Positions 26,562 to 35,934 are shown, counted from the first letter of the stretch. The stretch is 64,000 nt of DNA from Nisaea sp. (GCF_034670185.1 NZ_JAXMNY010000003.1:124001-188000), one strand, 5' to 3'. The notes: generated by a model from the letters alone, not told the origin. Made by a program: numbers and translations.

Positions 26562-27395
26562 ATGCCGGAGAGCCAACTGGACTCGCAACTTGAAATACGC
26601 CGCTATGAATGGCGCGAAGTACCGCGGCAGGTCAGCAACGGGCATATGGTGGTGGCGATCGGCGACGTGCATGGCCGGGCCGATCTGCTGACCGCGCTCT
26701 ATGGAGCGATTGCGGAGGATGTCGCCCGGCTGAAACCGGAGCGGGTGACGGCGATCCTGCTGGGCGATCTGATCGACCGCGGGCCGGACAGCCTGGAAGT
26801 GCTCGGCCTTGCGCTGGGCGGTCTGAGCGCGTTCACCAAAAAGCCGGTCGAGGATATCTGCCTTGTCGGTAATCACGATTACTGGCTGCGTCAGGCGGTG
26901 GACGGCACCCTTGAGGATGAAGACCTCCGGTTCTGGGGCGCCAATGGCGGCGAGGAGACCTGGCACAGTCTCGGCATCAGCCGGCTGGTCGGCGCCCGCG
27001 ACATGATCATGCAGACCCGGCGGCGCCTGCCGGAGCCGGTGCTGGACTTCATCAGGAATATGTCGGTCACTTACCGCGTCGACGATTACCTCTTCGTCCA
27101 TGCAGGTATCGATCCGCGCCAGCCACTCAATGCGCAGACCCTGAAAACGCTTTGCTGGATTCGCGATCCCTTCCTCCACCCGGACGTCTGGCCGTTCGAG
27201 CTGACCGTTGTGCATGGCCACACGGTCGAGTGGAACCATGGGGAGCCGCTGGTGCACGATCACCGCATCGGTATCGATACGGGCGCGGTGAATACGGGTG
27301 TGCTGACGGCGCTGGAGATCAATTCGAGCCAGATGCGCTTTGTTCAGGTCTGGGACGAGAAAGCCCTGGAAGAGGATCGGCGCCGCTCCGGATAG
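26562..27395 (+). CDS. Metallophosphoesterase, Ser/Thr phosphatase or Ap4A hydrolase type
   Basis: The 277-residue product has the calcineurin-like metal-binding series GDVHGR, GDLIDRGPDS and GNHD in the first half. Later come VHAGIDPRQPL, VVHGHT and a C-terminal IDTGAV. This set matches the PP1/PP2A-like group that includes bacterial protein phosphatases and bis(5'-nucleosyl)-tetraphosphatase. The substrate is therefore either a phosphoprotein or a dinucleoside polyphosphate. I use ATG 26562; a TTG four codons upstream is possible, and neither has a good ribosome site. It stands between a divergent transporter and a convergent DMT transporter. Confidence 0.85.
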   Translation: MPESQLDSQLEIRRYEWREVPRQVSNGHMVVAIGDVHGRADLLTALYGAIAEDVARLKPERVTAILLGDLIDRGPDSLEVLGLALGGLSAFTKKPVEDICLVGNHDYWLRQAVDGTLEDEDLRFWGANGGEETWHSLGISRLVGARDMIMQTRRRLPEPVLDFIRNMSVTYRVDDYLFVHAGIDPRQPLNAQTLKTLCWIRDPFLHPDVWPFELTVVHGHTVEWNHGEPLVHDHRIGIDTGAVNTGVLTALEINSSQMRFVQVWDEKALEEDRRRSG

Positions 27396-27407
27396 TGTCA
27401 GGCCCGG

Positions 27408-28271
27408 TTAGCGCTTCAGGACAAGCACGTTGCCGGTCAGGATCATGGCCGTGCCGCCGACGATCGCTGCGGTCAGCGCCACGTCTTCCAGGACGGTCGA
27501 GATCAGCAGCGCCATCACCGGCACGACGGTGAAGATATAGGCTGCCCGACCGGGCCCGATCCGGGTGACCAGGCTGAAGAACATCAGGAAGGCCACGCAG
27601 GACGCGGCGATCCCGAGATAGAGCAGGGACCCGACATAGCGCAGCGACCAGTCGAAGGTGAAGGGCTGGCTGGCTACGCCGGCAACCGCGAGGCAGATCA
27701 TGGCGCCGCCGAGGGCGCCCCAGAAATTCGCGGCGAAGGGTGGGACGCTGGCGCGGTGGTTGCGGGCGCCGATGACGGTCCCGACCGCGGTGCCGAACGA
27801 CGCCCCGAGCCCCCAGAGCATGCCGAATAGCAATGTTGACCCGCCGGAGAGACCGGCAATGTCCGGTGCGACGATCACGCCGAGCCCGCCGATACCGATC
27901 ACCATGCCGAGGACGGCGCGTGGTCGCACGGTCTCTCCAAGCATCAGAAAGCCGATGATGGTGGCGAAGATCGGCGAGGTGGACAGGGCCAGCGTCGCAA
28001 CGCCGCTCGGGATATAGGTCGTGGCGTTATAGAAACAGATGAAGTTCAGGGCGAAGAAGGTCGCCGCGTGCACCGCCAGCCAGGGCAGGTCCGCGCGGCG
28101 TACCCGGAGCGGGGTGCGGGTCACAACGATCACGCTGAGCATGGCGACGGTCATCAGCAGCATGCGATAGCCGACCGAGACCGGAATCGGCACGATACCG
28201 GCCTGCAGGGTTGTCACAAACGCCCCCGTGGCCCAGATCAGGGCGGTGCTGACAAACAAGAAAAGGGACAC
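27408..28271 (-). CDS. EamA/DMT family transporter
   Basis: This 287-residue membrane protein has ten hydrophobic segments arranged as two EamA halves (about 5-135 and 150-280). Typical sequences are FFALNFICFYNATTYIPSGVATL and YLGIAASCVAFLMFFSLVTRIGPGRAAYIFTVVPVMALL. Family members export amino acids and metabolites across the inner membrane; the substrate is unknown. The start is GTG at 28271. A LysE-type exporter gene lies 49 bases upstream on the same strand, so the two may be co-transcribed. Confidence 0.9.
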   Translation of the reverse strand: MSLFLFVSTALIWATGAFVTTLQAGIVPIPVSVGYRMLLMTVAMLSVIVVTRTPLRVRRADLPWLAVHAATFFALNFICFYNATTYIPSGVATLALSTSPIFATIIGFLMLGETVRPRAVLGMVIGIGGLGVIVAPDIAGLSGGSTLLFGMLWGLGASFGTAVGTVIGARNHRASVPPFAANFWGALGGAMICLAVAGVASQPFTFDWSLRYVGSLLYLGIAASCVAFLMFFSLVTRIGPGRAAYIFTVVPVMALLISTVLEDVALTAAIVGGTAMILTGNVLVLKR

Positions 28272-28320
28272 GCGGGATCCAGACGTGTGGAGGTAAGAGC
28301 CAGTAGCAGTTAGGCCGTAT

Positions 28321-28929
28321 TCATGGCTTTACCGCAAGCGCGACCGAGACCAGCAGCAATATCGCCATGACGATGTTGAAGGCCCTGCCGATCTTCGGGG
28401 ATCGGATAAAGCTGGCGAACACACCGCCGAACACCAGCCAGGTGCCGTTCACGAACAGCATGATACAGGTCAGCACGCCAAGCTTGAACAGCGTGTCGGT
28501 AATCGGGTCCGTCTCGATAAGAACGTTCCCGGCATAGAGCGCGCTGAATACAGTATAGGCCTTCACATTGATCATCGACACGGTATAGCCAGAGGCAAAA
28601 CCCGGCGCGGCGCCTCCCGCATCGGCATGCATGCCGGGCAGAGGCGCCGTGGCGATCCTGTAGGCGAGATAGAGCATGTAGAGGATCGCGGCACCGACAA
28701 GAACCGGGCCGGCACCGGGCACGGCGAGCAGCAACCCGGTAACACCGGACGCGGTTAGGCACAGCACAGTAAAGACTCCGGCATAAATGCCTAACAGAAA
28801 TGGCAGACTGGCCCGCACCCCGAACGCCGCCCCGTTCGCGGTGACAGCGACGATGGCCGGGCCGGGGCTGCCCATCAGCGGCAGGGCCATGGTGAGCAGG
28901 GCGAGGATACTGTCGAGTGTCGGTATCAT
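28321..28929 (-). CDS. LysE/RhtB family amino-acid exporter
   Basis: The 202-residue product starts at ATG 28929, nine bases after GGAGG. It has the LysE-family opening LLTMALPLMGSPGPAIVAVTANGAAFGVRASLPFLLGIYAG, whose SPGP motif is typical. Six hydrophobic segments follow, with VSMINVKAYTVFSALY in the middle where the family has a conserved NPK-like turn. It probably exports an amino acid or derivative. The next gene downstream is an EamA exporter. Confidence 0.88.
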   Translation of the reverse strand: MIPTLDSILALLTMALPLMGSPGPAIVAVTANGAAFGVRASLPFLLGIYAGVFTVLCLTASGVTGLLLAVPGAGPVLVGAAILYMLYLAYRIATAPLPGMHADAGGAAPGFASGYTVSMINVKAYTVFSALYAGNVLIETDPITDTLFKLGVLTCIMLFVNGTWLVFGGVFASFIRSPKIGRAFNIVMAILLLVSVALAVKP

Positions 28930-29256
28930 TTTGAAAGGCCTCCCCGGGGCCCGAGCCAATTTTCGTTTGAGTGTATTCTGGCGGGTGAGCGCGCGTCGAT
29001 AAACGGGGCGCGGAGAATGAATAGTGGAGCGAATGGCCGTTAGTGAGGGCTGCGTTGAGAGTGATTTGGAGCAGAGCCGTGCCGTATAACCCGGACTTCA
29101 GAGTCCCGAATTGCAGAACCGGAGCATGGTTTCTTCAAGTCAGAAAAACGCGATTAATCTGATATTCATGCTTCGATGTTATTCGGGTTCTCACCCATAC
29201 GGGCGGATCGCTTCGTGTCCGGAGACTACGTGACTTAAGAATGAGGCTTTGAATAA
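28930..29256. other. Intergenic region, no gene seen
   Basis: This 327-base gap lies between the divergent LysE-type gene and a PAS_5 gene, so it must hold both promoters. I find no convincing coding frame, RNA or terminator. A small inverted repeat TCAGA...TCTGA occurs around 29137-29160. Confidence 0.5.
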
Positions 29257-29871
29257 ATGAATCGAAGCACGACGGCGGCGGGAAATGCTACTTATCGCGG
29301 AGCCACGCCCAACGATATCGCCACTTATTCGAGGGCGGAGTTCTTCGATCTCTCTCTGATAGCCGAACCCAATCTGCGCCGGATCGCCGACTATTGGTTA
29401 TCGAAGTGTAACGGGCGTCGAATGCCGAGCCGTCTCGATATCGATCCGATCGACATTCCTTGGGCCTTGTCTCGAATTTTTTTGGTCGATTACGACCGTG
29501 AAACCGAGAAATACAGCTACCGGGTTGCTGGAAATGAGGTTGAAGAAATCTTTTCCCAGTTCACCAAAAAATTCTCGATGCGGGACGTCAACCTTGACGA
29601 GATGTTGCCTCCGGGATCAGCGCCTATCGTTCACGAGCGTTGGCGCCCACTCGCCGAGAACGGCGACATCGTCTACATGTCCGGTTTGGTCTATGCCGCG
29701 GTTGAACGGGTTCCTCTTGGGGCGCGGATTCTTCTGCCGCTGTCAGATCGGGAGGACGGCGAGCCGAGCGGGCTGATTGGCTACACCGAATGCGAATGGG
29801 TCCAGCGCGGCGATGGCCTGGATACGACCGGGCTCGACATTCACTACATCCCGCTTCCCGACCCCGACTGA
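29257..29871 (+). CDS. PAS_5 family protein
   Basis: This 204-residue protein matches the PAS_5 (formerly DUF1457) pattern common in Rhodospirillales: IADYWLSKCNGRRMPSRLDIDPIDIPWALSRIFLVDYDRETEKYSYRVAGNEVEEIF, then a PAS-like core. It has no output domain, membrane segment or signal peptide. Such proteins are thought to be free-standing sensory or ligand-binding domains, but I know of no established function. The ATG at 29257 follows GAGG at 10 bases. A second, divergent PAS_5 gene is at 40407. Confidence 0.8.
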   Translation: MNRSTTAAGNATYRGATPNDIATYSRAEFFDLSLIAEPNLRRIADYWLSKCNGRRMPSRLDIDPIDIPWALSRIFLVDYDRETEKYSYRVAGNEVEEIFSQFTKKFSMRDVNLDEMLPPGSAPIVHERWRPLAENGDIVYMSGLVYAAVERVPLGARILLPLSDREDGEPSGLIGYTECEWVQRGDGLDTTGLDIHYIPLPDPD

Positions 29872-29927
29872 TTCAAGTCGGGCGGATTGCGGTGGGTGGT
29901 TATAGTGGGCGCGTGTTCCCCAAAACC

Positions 29928-30007
29928 GTCATCCCGACAAAAGTAGAGACCCAGAGATCGCAGAGCGTTGTCCGGTTTTCCTGGGTTCCTGCGTGCGCGC
30001 GAATGAC
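29928..30007. repeat. Dispersed palindromic repeat, copy 2
   Basis: An 80-bp element begins GTCATCCCGACAAAAGTAGA, continues GACCCAGAGATC, and later reads CTGGGTTCCTGCG before ending GAATGAC. The same ordered blocks occur in copy 1 at 21638. It lies between convergent PAS_5 and Lrp-type genes. The ends are slightly degenerate. Confidence 0.7.
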
Positions 30008-30055
30008 GGCGTTTGTTGGTTGAGTGGGGTGGCTGAGGGTGGAAAGAGTTCCGCC

Positions 30056-30517
30056 TCAAACCGGCAGGACCGCGCTTTCCTTCGGTGACTTCAACGCGAT
30101 AACCGTCTGGCTCCTTGTTACCCCCGGCAGCAGCTTGATGCGGTTGGAAATCACGTCTTCCAGCGCGTCGTTGGAGCGGGTGCGGATTTTCAGCAGGTAG
30201 GACCAGTCGCCGGTGACATGATGGCATTCGAGCACTTCGGGCATGGCGAGCACCGCTTCCAGGAAGGCTTCGTTATGGACGCTCCAGTCAATCAGCACTG
30301 AGACATAGGCGAGAACTTCGAGACCGATGGCTGCCGGTTCCAGGATGGCGCCGTAGCCGCGGATCGCACCGGCGGCCTGAAGCTTCTTCAGTCGCTCATT
30401 GACGGCGGAGACGGACAGGCCGGCATGGGCGCCAATATCGGCGTAGGCGGCGCGGCCGTTGCTCTGGATAAAGGTCAGGATGGCGCGGTCGATGGCATCG
30501 AATTTCGGCTCACTCAT
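30056..30517 (-). CDS. Lrp/AsnC family transcriptional regulator
   Basis: This 153-residue regulator has an N-terminal winged helix (FDAIDRAILTFIQSNGRAAYADIGAHAGLSVSAVNERLKKLQAAGAI) and a C-terminal RAM/ligand domain (about 65-150, ECHHVTGDWSYLLKIRTRSNDALEDVI). Family members bind amino acids and form octamers. Its ATG at 30517 overlaps the stop of the upstream cyclase gene by four bases (ATGA), so its translation is probably coupled to the cyclase. The target genes are unknown. Confidence 0.93.
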   Translation of the reverse strand: MSEPKFDAIDRAILTFIQSNGRAAYADIGAHAGLSVSAVNERLKKLQAAGAIRGYGAILEPAAIGLEVLAYVSVLIDWSVHNEAFLEAVLAMPEVLECHHVTGDWSYLLKIRTRSNDALEDVISNRIKLLPGVTRSQTVIALKSPKESAVLPV

Positions 30518-31767
30518 CGCACGCCTCCTGTGGCTGCCGGGAGGGGGGCATAGAGCGCGCGCTCGCCCTTCACGCCGCGTAACTCCGTCCGGGTCAGCAG
30601 CCTGGTTTGCTCAGGCAGCAGGGCAGCGATGGTCTCCGACAGGATGACGTCGGTGCCCAGCGAACGGCAGAGACTCTCCATGCGGCTGGCCTCGTTCACA
30701 GCGGGGCCGATCACCGTGAAGTCGAGCCGGTCGCGGGAGCCGACATTGCCGAACATGACCTCGCCCAGATGCAGCGCCACGTTGAGACCCATGGCCGGAC
30801 GTTCCAGACCCGCCTCGGTTTCGGCCAAGGCATCGACAGCGGCCAGTGCCTCGGTCGTGGCCTGCAGCGCCTTACGGGCGACCTCCCGCTGCATGCCTTG
30901 CTCGAACGGGAAGATGGCGAGGAACCCGTCGCCGAGGAATTTCAGCACCTGACCGCCGGCGGCATGGACCGGCGCCAGCATGGCGTCGAAATAGCGGTTC
31001 AGCGCCGAGACCATCTCCTCTTTCGAGACGATGTCGCTGACGCTGGTGAAATCGGACAGGTCGGCGATCATCAGCACGGCATCCAGGCTTTCCGCCATGC
31101 CGCGCCGGATCTCGCCTTTCAGGATGCGGCTGCCGACCAGCGGGCCGACATAGGCATCTAGCAGGTTCGCAGATATTTCCTGATCGAGATGCGCCTGAAT
31201 GGCCGAGGTCAGGGCCGGCACGATGCTGTCGATGAAGGCGATGTCATGCTCGGAGAAACCGTCCGGATGGCGGGTCAGCCAGCGCAGCAGAGCGCCGCAA
31301 CTGCGTTCCCCCTCACGGATCAGGCGCAGCGCTTCCGCGCCGCCAAACATGCAGGCGTAATAGTCGGTGAAACCCTCGTCGCGGAATTCTTCGAAGGCAG
31401 TGAAATCCAGTTCGGCATCGGACCCGGTGAGCCGCCGCCGGAGGCGCAGCGTGCCGGTCGCCATCATGTGCCGCAACGGGCTGGCTTTCCATTCCTCGGA
31501 TTCGTCCCGGCTATAGGCAATCTCGTGCCGGTGGCCGGTGACGGCGGTATTCTCCGCCCGGTCCCAGTCGAACATCAGCGAGCCGATTTCCGGATGCAGC
31601 GTATACATCGCCACCCGGCAGCGGTCGAGCGGCACCCCGGCCTCAACGATCCGTTCCGCCGTCGCCGCGACCAGCTCCTCGTTCGGCGCTTTTTCCCATG
31701 CCTGATAGATCAGCCACTGGATCAGCGCCGTCGCTTTTTCATCCGGGATCGCAGGGCTCGCGAACAT
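30514..31767 (-). CDS. Class III adenylate/guanylate cyclase
   Basis: The 417-residue protein has an N-terminal region of about 220 residues without a recognised motif name (it resembles those of soluble rhizobial-type cyclases) and a C-terminal catalytic domain. The metal aspartates are in MIADLSDFT and KFLGDGFLAIFP. The transition-state Asn/Arg and base-recognition residues lie in RLDFTVIGPAVNEASRMESL. The Lys and Asp pair fits ATP rather than GTP use. No membrane segment is seen. A GAGGAA site precedes the ATG at 31767. It overlaps a downstream Lrp-type regulator gene, an unusual pairing. Confidence 0.9.
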   Translation of the reverse strand: MFASPAIPDEKATALIQWLIYQAWEKAPNEELVAATAERIVEAGVPLDRCRVAMYTLHPEIGSLMFDWDRAENTAVTGHRHEIAYSRDESEEWKASPLRHMMATGTLRLRRRLTGSDAELDFTAFEEFRDEGFTDYYACMFGGAEALRLIREGERSCGALLRWLTRHPDGFSEHDIAFIDSIVPALTSAIQAHLDQEISANLLDAYVGPLVGSRILKGEIRRGMAESLDAVLMIADLSDFTSVSDIVSKEEMVSALNRYFDAMLAPVHAAGGQVLKFLGDGFLAIFPFEQGMQREVARKALQATTEALAAVDALAETEAGLERPAMGLNVALHLGEVMFGNVGSRDRLDFTVIGPAVNEASRMESLCRSLGTDVILSETIAALLPEQTRLLTRTELRGVKGERALYAPLPAATGGVR

Positions 31768-31854
31768 GATCTTTTTTCCTCACTTCAGACGGGCACAGAA
31801 TGCAGGCTCCAAGCACTTCTGGCAAACCCGGCGCGGCCTTGATAAAGGGAGGGG

Positions 31855-34635
31855 ATGACCTCCTCCGAGCGCGAGATCCGTATACCCTCATTGCCGAGCC
31901 TTGTCCTCGCCCCGCGTTTCGCGGTCTGGCTCGGGACGGACGGTGATCTGGAGCAGATCAGCCACGAGGAAGCGGCTGGCCGGCTGCGCGCCGGGCCGTG
32001 CCTCGTCGCCCATGCCCGTGCGATATCCCGGCGGCTCCGGCTCGACGGAATCGCGGCAGTCGACGTTCTCGAACTTTTCGCCTTCGTCCGCCCCGCCCAA
32101 TTCTGTCTGCCGACACCGCGCGGCCTTGCCGACGCGCTGATGCTGGCGCCGCCGCAGGATCATGAGGACGAGGCGCTGGTGCTGTCATCGGCCGCAGCCT
32201 CCCTCCTGGCGGAGCTTGCCGACAAGGACCGGGACCCAAGCGCCCGGCCGATTGCCGAGACCATGCGCAATTGCGGCTGGGCCTGGGGCGATGCGGTGCT
32301 GCATGCGCTGGGTGCCGGGGAATTGCCGCCACCGGGCCCGGTGCGGCCGAGCGGATTGCAGGTCTGGCGCCGGCTGGAGGAATGGTCCGAACATGCGCCG
32401 GAGCCGCCGGCCGGTAACAAACCGGTTGGCGATGCGGAAGCGCGGGAGAGGCTGGCGACGTTGCTCGGAGATGGAGCGGAAGCGCGGCCGAGCCAGGCGG
32501 ACTATGCCTCCGCCGTCTCCGCCGCCTTCATGCCGCGCGAAGAGGAACGGCGCCCGAATGTGGTGTTGGCGGAAGCCGGCACCGGCGTCGGCAAGACCCT
32601 TGGCTATATCGCGCCCGCCAGCGTCTGGGCGGAGAAGAACGAGGGCGCGGTCTGGGTTTCCACCTACACCCGCAACCTGCAGCACCAGATCGACGGCGAG
32701 CTTGACCGGCTTTATCCGGACCCGGTGCGCAAGGCGCTGAAGGCGGTGGTGCGCAAGGGGCGGGAGAATTATCTCTGCCTGCTCAATCTGGAAGAGGCGG
32801 TGAACACGCTGCCGACCATGCCGCAATTCGGCACCGCCCTCGGCCTGATGGCGCGCTGGGCGGAAGTGACCCGGGACGGGGACGTGCAGGGCGGGGATTT
32901 CCCGGCTTGGCTGGCCGATCTGCTTGGGCGGGGCCGCACCGTCGGGCTGGCGGACCGGCGCGGCGAGTGCATCTATTCCGCCTGCCCGCATTATTCCAAA
33001 TGCTACATCGAGAAATCCGTGCGCCGGGCCCGGCGGGCGGAGATCGTCGTCGCAAATCATGCGCTGGTGATGATCCAGGCGGCGCTTGGCGGGATCGACG
33101 ACGGGGCACTGCCGACCCGCTATGTGTTCGATGAGGGACATCATGTCTTCGATGCGGCCGACAGCGCCTTCTCGGCGCATCTGACTGCGATCGAGACAAT
33201 TGAGCTGCGGCGCTGGCTGATCGGCGCCGAGGGCCGCCGTTCCGGCCGGGCGCGCGGTCTGAAGAAACGCGTCGAGGATCTGATTGCTGACGACGAGAAG
33301 GCACTGGAGGCTCTTGAAGAGGTAATCCATGCCGCCCGCGTGCTGCCGGGCGAGGGCTGGTTGACCCGGATCGCCGAGGGAGAGACGCGGGGCGAGACGG
33401 AGCGTTTCCTGGCACTTGTCCGCACCCAGGTCTATGCCCGGACCGAGCAGCCGGATAGCCCCTATTCAATGCAGACGGACACCCATCCGCCGGTAGACGG
33501 TCTGCTGGATGCGGCCGAAGCGCTCGACACCGCGCTGGCCCGCATCCTGACCCCGCTGAAGGCGTTGAAGAAGCGGCTGGAGAGCCGGCTGGACGAGGAT
33601 GCGGACGAGCTGGAAAGCGCCATCCGCCTGCGCATCGAGGCGGTCGCACGCTCCCTGCAGCGGCGCGGTGAGATGACGCTGGGCGCCTGGCGCGACATGC
33701 TGAAGGCGCTGGCGCACGAAACCCCGGCGGAATATGTCGACTGGCTCGAGATCGACCGGATGGACGGCCGGGACATGGATCTCGGCCTACACCGGCACTG
33801 GATCGATCCGGGCCGGCCCTTCGCCGAAGCGGTGGTGAAACCCGCGCAGGGCGTGGTCATGACCTCGGCCACATTGCGGGACGGTACCGGCAACGATTTC
33901 CGCGACTGGCAAGCGGCGGAAGAGCGGACCGGGGCGGTCTGGCTGGATGCGCCGGCGGTGCATGCGGCCGTTGCCTCGCCATTCGATTATCCGTCCCGGA
34001 CCCGCGTCTTCATCGTCAACGATGTGCGCAAGGACGACATGGCGCAGGTTGCGTCGGCCTATCGGGAGCTGTTCCTCGCCTCCGGCGGTGGCGCGCTCGG
34101 CCTGTTCACCGCAATCCAGCGCTTGCGCGAGGTGCACCGGCGGATCGGCGGCGCTATCGACGAGGCCGATCTGCCGCTCTATGCCCAGCATGTGGATGGG
34201 CTCGACCTTTCCACCCTGATCGACATCTTTCGGGCAGAGGAAAACGCCTGCCTGCTCGGCACGGACGCGGTGCGGGACGGGGTGGATGTGCCCGGCAACG
34301 CCCTGCGCCTGATCGTCTTCGACCGGGTGCCCTGGCCACGCCCGGATATCCTCTATCGTGCCCGCCGTTCGGCTTTCGGCGGTGGCAGCTACACGGACAT
34401 GCTGACCCGGCTGAAGCTGAAGCAGGCCTTCGGGCGCCTTGTGCGCAGGGCGGATGATCGTGGTGTCTTCGTGCTGCTCGATCCGATGATGCCGACCCGG
34501 CTGCTCGGGGCCTTCCCGGAGGGTGTCGAGGTGCGACGCTGCGGCCTTGCCGAGGCGGTGGTGGAGACCCGTGCCTTTTTCGGGACGGCACCTGTTCCAA
34601 CACCGTCAGTTGACGCGGACGAGGTGCCGTTTTAA
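31855..34635 (+). CDS. DinG/XPD-like ATP-dependent DNA helicase
   Basis: This 926-residue superfamily 2 helicase has Walker A AGTGVGKT at 241-248, a DEGHH box at about 426-430 and motif VI-like QAFGRLVRR near the C-terminus. Four cysteines (ENYLC, then GECIYSACPHYSKC) suit an iron-sulfur cluster of the XPD/DinG type. The first 220 residues contain a segment (CLVAHARAISRRL...AVDVLELFAFVRPAQFCLPTPRGLADAL) resembling a worn-down DEDD exonuclease. The start ATG at 31855 is directly preceded by GGGAGGGG. It probably unwinds forked DNA or R-loops in repair. It diverges from the cyclase gene. Confidence 0.88.
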   Translation: MTSSEREIRIPSLPSLVLAPRFAVWLGTDGDLEQISHEEAAGRLRAGPCLVAHARAISRRLRLDGIAAVDVLELFAFVRPAQFCLPTPRGLADALMLAPPQDHEDEALVLSSAAASLLAELADKDRDPSARPIAETMRNCGWAWGDAVLHALGAGELPPPGPVRPSGLQVWRRLEEWSEHAPEPPAGNKPVGDAEARERLATLLGDGAEARPSQADYASAVSAAFMPREEERRPNVVLAEAGTGVGKTLGYIAPASVWAEKNEGAVWVSTYTRNLQHQIDGELDRLYPDPVRKALKAVVRKGRENYLCLLNLEEAVNTLPTMPQFGTALGLMARWAEVTRDGDVQGGDFPAWLADLLGRGRTVGLADRRGECIYSACPHYSKCYIEKSVRRARRAEIVVANHALVMIQAALGGIDDGALPTRYVFDEGHHVFDAADSAFSAHLTAIETIELRRWLIGAEGRRSGRARGLKKRVEDLIADDEKALEALEEVIHAARVLPGEGWLTRIAEGETRGETERFLALVRTQVYARTEQPDSPYSMQTDTHPPVDGLLDAAEALDTALARILTPLKALKKRLESRLDEDADELESAIRLRIEAVARSLQRRGEMTLGAWRDMLKALAHETPAEYVDWLEIDRMDGRDMDLGLHRHWIDPGRPFAEAVVKPAQGVVMTSATLRDGTGNDFRDWQAAEERTGAVWLDAPAVHAAVASPFDYPSRTRVFIVNDVRKDDMAQVASAYRELFLASGGGALGLFTAIQRLREVHRRIGGAIDEADLPLYAQHVDGLDLSTLIDIFRAEENACLLGTDAVRDGVDVPGNALRLIVFDRVPWPRPDILYRARRSAFGGGSYTDMLTRLKLKQAFGRLVRRADDRGVFVLLDPMMPTRLLGAFPEGVEVRRCGLAEAVVETRAFFGTAPVPTPSVDADEVPF

Positions 34636-34658
34636 CCCCATAATCAATCAATAAGGCC

Positions 34659-34685
34659 GTCATCCCGGACCCGATCCGGGATGAC
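34659..34685. repeat. Dispersed palindromic repeat, minimal copy 3
   Basis: A perfect hairpin has arms GTCATCCCGGA and TCCGGGATGAC (11 bp each) and loop CCCGA. It lies between the helicase stop and the next gene on the same strand. It contains an ATG in its right arm, which is not the gene start. It has the same terminal sequence as the longer copies. Confidence 0.75.
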
Positions 34686-34713
34686 GATCAAGAAAATGCT
34701 GGAGGAACAAGGC

Positions 34714-35823
34714 GTGTCGGAAGCTGTCGACGCAGTGGTGATCGGGGCGGGTGTGGTTGGCCTTGCGGCGGCGCGGGCGCTGGCCATGGCCGGGCGCGAG
34801 GTGATCGTGCTGGAGCAGCATGATCTGATCGGCTCGGAGACCAGCTCGCGCCATTCCGAAGTCATCCATGCCGGTATCTATTATCCGCCAGGCAGCCTGA
34901 AGGCCGATGTCTGTGTGCGCGGCAAGGAATTGCTGTACGAGTATGTCGAGAGCCACGGGGTGCCCTACAAGAAACTCGGCAAGCTGATCGTCGCAACCTC
35001 CGAAGACCAGATCCCGGCCCTGCAGCAGATCAAGGAGCGGGCCGAGAAGAACGGCGTCAACGACCTCGAGTTCCTCTCCCATAATGAAGTCACCGCGCGC
35101 GAGCCGGACCTGCGCTGCGTCACCGCGCTCTGGTCCCCCTCGACCGGGGTGATCGATAGCCATTCCTACATGCTGGCCCTGCAAGGCGATCTTGAAGAGC
35201 ATGGCGGCATGATCGCCTTCCTTTCTCCTGTCGAAGGCGGGAAGGTCACGGAAGGCGGTATCGAGCTGCGCGTCGGCGGGTTGCACGGTATGACGATCAC
35301 CGCGAAGACCGTCGTAGTCGCCGCCGGTCTGCACAGCCAGAGCATCATGCGCACCATCGAGGGCTTCCCGGCAGACGCGATTCCGGCGCAGCATTTCTGC
35401 AAGGGCAATTACTATCAGCTCACCGGCTGCGCGGCGCCGTTCAGCAGTCTGATCTATCCGGCTCCGGAAGCAGCAGGCCTCGGCGTCCACCTAACCATCG
35501 ACCTCGGCGGGCAGGCCCGTTTCGGACCGGATGTCGAGTGGATCGATGAGATCAATTACGACGTCGACCCGAGCCGCTCCGACAGCTTCTATGCAGCGGT
35601 CCGGAAATACTGGCCGGGTCTTCCCGACGACAGCCTGACGCCGGCCTATTCCGGCATCCGCCCAAAAATTCAGGCCGAAGGCGAGCCTGCCGTGGACTTC
35701 ATGATCCAAGGACCCGCCGACCACGGCGTGCCCGGACTGGTCAGTCTCTATGGCATCGAGTCACCGGGGGTTACATCATCGCTCGCCATCGCTGAAGAGG
35801 TTATGGGGCGATTGAGTGTCTGA
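34714..35823 (+). CDS. lhgO: L-2-hydroxyglutarate oxidase-like FAD oxidoreductase
   Basis: This 369-residue DAO-family flavoprotein has the FAD-binding motif AVVIGAGVVGLAAARALAMAGREVIVLEQ at the N-terminus and a following ETSSRHSEVIHAGIYYPPGSLKADVCVRG typical of LhgO/L2HGDH. The C-terminal GIESPGVTSSLAIAEEVM is also family-like. It would oxidise L-2-hydroxyglutarate to 2-oxoglutarate. I chose the GTG at 34714 because GGAGGAA stands seven bases before it. An in-frame ATG 11 codons upstream lies inside the palindromic repeat and would add a non-conserved tail. The gene name rests on family resemblance only. Confidence 0.82.
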   Translation: MSEAVDAVVIGAGVVGLAAARALAMAGREVIVLEQHDLIGSETSSRHSEVIHAGIYYPPGSLKADVCVRGKELLYEYVESHGVPYKKLGKLIVATSEDQIPALQQIKERAEKNGVNDLEFLSHNEVTAREPDLRCVTALWSPSTGVIDSHSYMLALQGDLEEHGGMIAFLSPVEGGKVTEGGIELRVGGLHGMTITAKTVVVAAGLHSQSIMRTIEGFPADAIPAQHFCKGNYYQLTGCAAPFSSLIYPAPEAAGLGVHLTIDLGGQARFGPDVEWIDEINYDVDPSRSDSFYAAVRKYWPGLPDDSLTPAYSGIRPKIQAEGEPAVDFMIQGPADHGVPGLVSLYGIESPGVTSSLAIAEEVMGRLSV

Positions 35824-35934
35824 TCTGTTCGCGGACACTGAGTGCTTCTGAGGCGTGAAATCGTCTTCCACCCGCGTTTACACCTATTCGGCCGCCCCCT
35901 AGTCTTCTGCAAAAGACCAAAGGGAGGATGCTTG

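Noticed and set aside
34681..34713. ATG inside the palindromic repeat as start of the L-2-hydroxyglutarate oxidase-like gene
   Set aside because: It has no ribosome site and would add a non-conserved tail, while the GTG at 34714 has a strong GGAGGAA upstream.
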